Shown piece after piece: positions 13,707-15,437 of a stretch of DNA of 15,437 nt. The notes under the pieces were generated by a model. It was not told the origin of the DNA. It saw only the letters and a list, made by a program, of their open reading frames with translations, and ran no database searches. The stretch comes from Intestinimonas sp052065695. Its GTDB lineage: Bacteria; Bacillota; Clostridia; Oscillospirales; Oscillospiraceae. Location: the NCBI RefSeq assembly GCF_052065695.1, contig NZ_JBQHTM010000058.1, positions 1 to 15,437 of the forward strand, written 5' to 3'. The position numbers were made by a program, and so were the translations under genes. The first letter of the stretch is position 1. Each line of letters starts with the position of its first letter.

Positions 13707-14084
13707 ATGAGCCTGAACTACAAAGTCATTGGAAAACACATCCGTGAAGTCCGTCAGCGCAACCACCTTTCGCAAGCGATGCTCTCTGAACTGGTGGATA
13801 AAACGCCATCTTACATCAGCTACATAGAGAGCGGGATCAAGAGCATGAGCCTTGACACCTTTGTGCTTATCGCCAATGCTTTGGGCGTATCTCCCGACCG
13901 GCTTTTGATGGAGCAAATCATCAGCACTGAACGGTGCGCCAGCGAAGAAATCGCCCTGCTCCTTTCGGATTGCAGTACCTATGAGATGATGATTCTCCTG
14001 GATGTTATAAAATCGCTGAAAGCCTCCTTGAAAGAGCATCAAGGCAGATACGGTAAACCAGATAACTTTGATTTTACCGTCTGA
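13707..14084 (+). CDS. XRE-family regulator, plus-strand member of the divergent pair
   Basis: The protein has 125 residues; GGAGG (13695-13699) lies 7 bases before the ATG. The helix-turn-helix is at about 8-66 (KHIREVRQRNHLSQAMLSEL, then TPSYISYIESG). The tail ALLLSDCSTYEMMILLDVIK (83-102) aligns with DELLADCSPKELDSILKIVR of the opposite-strand regulator, so the two are paralogues over their full length rather than merely both XRE proteins. Small XRE proteins of this kind are common in Clostridia elements. Its promoter carries the putative shared operator. An ACGGTAAA/TTTACCGT inverted repeat (14050-14080) covers the end of the gene. The likely role is antagonist of the other regulator in controlling the recombinase operon or the metallophosphoesterase operon. 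Confidence 0.88.
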   Translation: MSLNYKVIGKHIREVRQRNHLSQAMLSELVDKTPSYISYIESGIKSMSLDTFVLIANALGVSPDRLLMEQIISTERCASEEIALLLSDCSTYEMMILLDVIKSLKASLKEHQGRYGKPDNFDFTV

Positions 14085-14097
14085 ACCTGAGAAAGCA

Positions 14098-14134
14098 ATC
14101 AACCGGAAGTCACGAGCATTGACTGCCGGTCGAT
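14098..14134. repeat. Degenerate second copy of the 36-bp palindrome
   Basis: Left arm ATCAACCGGAAGTCA (14098-14112) and right arm TGACTGCCGGTCGAT (14120-14134) pair at 13 of 15 positions. Compared with the copy at 13125-13160, the left arm matches 13 of 15 and the right arm (with the preceding T) 14 of 16. The two copies bracket the divergent XRE genes. There is no T-run after it, so a terminator role is weak. Confidence 0.8.
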
Positions 14135-14148
14135 CTATGCCAGTAAAG

Positions 14149-14220
14149 GTGGATATATTTTTGGAACAGTGGATATGTTTTTGGAAAGTCCCGGATATGG
14201 GTCTTCCGAGTTGGTATAAT
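14149..14220 (+). promoter_or_regulatory. Tandem 20-bp-spaced repeats and -10 box ahead of the metallophosphoesterase gene
   Basis: GTGGATATATTTTTGGAA (14149-14166) and GTGGATATGTTTTTGGAA (14169-14186) differ at one base and are spaced by exactly 20 bp, two helical turns. A partial third GGATATG is at 14193-14199. TATAAT at 14215-14220 is a good -10, while no good -35 is present at the right distance. This suggests a promoter that needs an activator bound to the repeats. Confidence 0.65.
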
Positions 14221-14244
14221 GAGAAAAGAAAGGTGGAATGACCA

Positions 14245-14964
14245 ATGATCTATTACACGGGTGATATCCACGGAGACCCCTATGAGGTCATACAGTTTTG
14301 CGACAGCAAGAAGCTGACAGAGCAGGATACTCTGGTTCTGCTTGGAGATGTAGGAGCGAACTACTACCGAAACCGGCGAGACACAGAGATGAAGAGAGTT
14401 CTTGCCGCCGTAAAGCCGACGATGCTCTGCATCCACGGCAACCATGAGATCCGGCCGGCCAGCATCCCTTCCTATCGCACGAAGCAGTGGAACGGCGGGA
14501 CAGTCTGGGTAGAGGAAGCCTTTCCCCGCCTGCTGTTTGCTATGGATGGTGAGATCTTTGATCTGGAAGGTCTCCGACATTTGGTCATCGGCGGAGCTTA
14601 CAGCGTGGACAAATTCTACCGGCTGGCCAGAGGTTACGGCTGGTGGCCGGATGAGCAGCCTTCCCAGGAGATCAAGGACAAGGTTATCCAGACGCTGGAC
14701 GCCTGCGGGTGGCAGGTAGATACCGTCCTCTCCCACACCTGTCCCTATCCGTATGAGCCTCGCGAGGCCTTTCTTCCGATGATCGACCAGAGTACCGTGG
14801 ACGACTCTACCGAGAAATGGCTGGAGGAGATCGAGCGGAAACTCAAATACGACCACTGGTTCTGTGGACACTGGCATATTGACAAGCATATCGACCGGAT
14901 GCACTTCCTCTTCCACAGCGTGGAGGCTGCGCCGCAGCTCTTGACGGGAGGGGACACATTATGA
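14245..14964 (+). CDS. Calcineurin-like metallophosphoesterase
   Basis: The protein has 239 residues; AAAGGTGG lies 8 bases before the ATG. The family metal-binding motifs are present in order: GDIHGD (6-11, with Asp7 and His9), GDVGANY (34-40, Asp35), GNHE (65-68), SHT (163-165, His164) and GHWH (208-211). These bind two metal ions that hydrolyse phosphate ester bonds. The substrate cannot be told from sequence; nucleotide, nucleic-acid or protein phosphate are all possible. There is no signal peptide, so it is cytoplasmic. It starts a plus-strand operon, overlaps the next gene by 4 bp (ATGA), and is preceded by tandem repeats likely to control it. Metallophosphoesterases of this kind are frequent accessory genes of Tn1549-like elements, as I recall. 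Confidence 0.9.
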   Translation: MIYYTGDIHGDPYEVIQFCDSKKLTEQDTLVLLGDVGANYYRNRRDTEMKRVLAAVKPTMLCIHGNHEIRPASIPSYRTKQWNGGTVWVEEAFPRLLFAMDGEIFDLEGLRHLVIGGAYSVDKFYRLARGYGWWPDEQPSQEIKDKVIQTLDACGWQVDTVLSHTCPYPYEPREAFLPMIDQSTVDDSTEKWLEEIERKLKYDHWFCGHWHIDKHIDRMHFLFHSVEAAPQLLTGGDTL

Positions 14965-15311
14965 CAGAGGAAGAAAGGCCGGAGGCCAAGGAGCAGGAGG
15001 CGTGCTTTGCCGCAATCCGTGAGATCGTCCAGGAGATTTCCCGCCTAATGGACGCCGCATATCAGCAATACAGCCGTTTGGTAGAACAGGTGTTGAACGG
15101 CAGGATCACCGAGGAGCGGGAGATCGAGCGAATCATGGACGGGCTTGTGGACTTCGGAGATAATCCGAGGCTCCTCGAACTGTACAAAACCCTCTGCCGC
15201 CATGTCTATTACAAATACCCCGCTCTTGTGGGAGAGCACACTGCCCTCTTCCGGCTCCAGTTTGAGGAAACGGAGGATGGGGATACGGATACTGAGGAGG
15301 TGGAAACATGA
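14961..15311 (+). CDS. Small hypothetical protein, charged and helical
   Basis: The protein has 116 residues, with its start coupled to the metallophosphoesterase stop (ATGA at 14961-14964) and GGGAGGGG upstream. It is rich in Glu, Arg and Leu, with long predicted helices (about 12-45 and 50-100) and a strongly acidic tail (EETEDGDTDTEEVET). It has no signal peptide, membrane segment or recognised domain. I do not recognise the family. It ends in another ATGA overlap (15308-15311) with the cut zinc-ribbon gene, so the three genes were once a single operon and the product may act with the metallophosphoesterase. Confidence 0.75.
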   Translation: MTEEERPEAKEQEACFAAIREIVQEISRLMDAAYQQYSRLVEQVLNGRITEEREIERIMDGLVDFGDNPRLLELYKTLCRHVYYKYPALVGEHTALFRLQFEETEDGDTDTEEVET

Positions 15312-15343
15312 AAGCGCCGGAGATCAAGGGAACCTCTGAATAA
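15308..15343 (+). pseudogene. 5' end of the Com-like zinc-ribbon gene, cut by the right terminal repeat
   Basis: An ATG at 15308 overlaps the previous stop (ATGA) and has GGAGGTGG upstream, so it is a genuine translation start. Only 20 bp remain (MKAPEI plus two bases of codon 7) before the repeat begins; the frame then runs into a stop at 15341-15343. Joined to position 107, the two spare bases plus T make an AAT codon and continue in frame with RYIKCPYC at the left end of the window. Confidence 0.75.
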
Positions 15344-15433
15344 AAGCCTTTATCCTGTTTCTACTCAATGTATTAGCCGCCATTTGCGCTTGGTTAAGGT
15401 GATTTCAGTGCAAAATAGCCATTATTTATCTGC
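15327..15433. repeat. Right copy of the 107-bp terminal inverted repeat
   Basis: Exact reverse complement of 1-107. Its inner edge (GGGAACCTCTGAATAA) interrupts the gene that starts at 15308. Four further T residues (15434-15437) lie outside the comparable part of the left copy. No open frame of useful length is visible in it, as expected for a transposon end. Confidence 0.97.
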
Positions 15434-15437
15434 TTTT

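Noticed and set aside
13566..14102. N-terminal extension of the minus-strand XRE gene (298-codon frame)
   Set aside because: It would run antisense through the well-supported plus-strand XRE gene. The ATG at 13565 has a strong ribosome binding site and begins exactly at the expected domain.
1..15437. CRISPR array or phage structural genes
   Set aside because: There is no series of evenly spaced direct repeats, and no capsid, terminase or tail gene is recognisable.

Overview
The window looks like mobile-element DNA from a gut-type Clostridia (Bacillota). Strong AGGAGG-type ribosome binding sites, TTGACA/TATAAT-type promoters, tightly overlapping genes, and a row of large serine recombinases with SHOCT-like, sigma-like, XRE and metallophosphoesterase companions all resemble the core of Tn1549-like integrative elements. 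No relaxase, coupling protein or type IV secretion gene is present, and I see no rRNA, tRNA or CRISPR array.

Layout. 1-107 and 15327-15433 are a perfect 107-bp inverted repeat at the two ends of the window. Inside the left copy is the tail of a Com-like zinc-ribbon gene; next to the right copy is an ATG plus about seven codons of a cut gene. Joined, the two pieces make one in-frame 60-residue gene. From 270 to 1830 come a structured RNA leader, a sigma-region-4-like gene, about 550 bp without a convincing gene but with hairpins, a SHOCT-like small gene, and an operator-like palindrome. 1828-5892 holds three tandem plus-strand large serine recombinase genes, of which the middle one lacks the whole catalytic domain. 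5908-7590 is a HipB/HipA toxin-antitoxin unit with its own promoter and terminator.

7586-13062 is a tightly coupled six-gene minus-strand operon, the most unusual part. In order of transcription it encodes a catalytically dead resolvase-like protein, an intact-looking serine recombinase whose zinc ribbon is missing and which carries a long C-terminal extension, two free-standing proteins homologous to that extension, and two ParB-superfamily-like proteins. A perfect 36-bp palindrome sits directly upstream of its promoter. 13206-14084 is a divergent pair of paralogous XRE regulators sharing an operator-like region, a CI/Cro-like switch. A degenerate second copy of the palindrome lies on its far side. 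14245-15343 is a metallophosphoesterase, a small hypothetical protein and the cut zinc-ribbon gene, in ATGA-coupled order.

Interpretation. The triplet is probably the integration/excision module of the element. The minus-strand operon looks like a second, multi-component recombinase system that may be controlled by the XRE switch. The split gene at the two ends suggests that the molecule is circular or repeated and is interrupted by an element with long terminal inverted repeats. These last points are inference.
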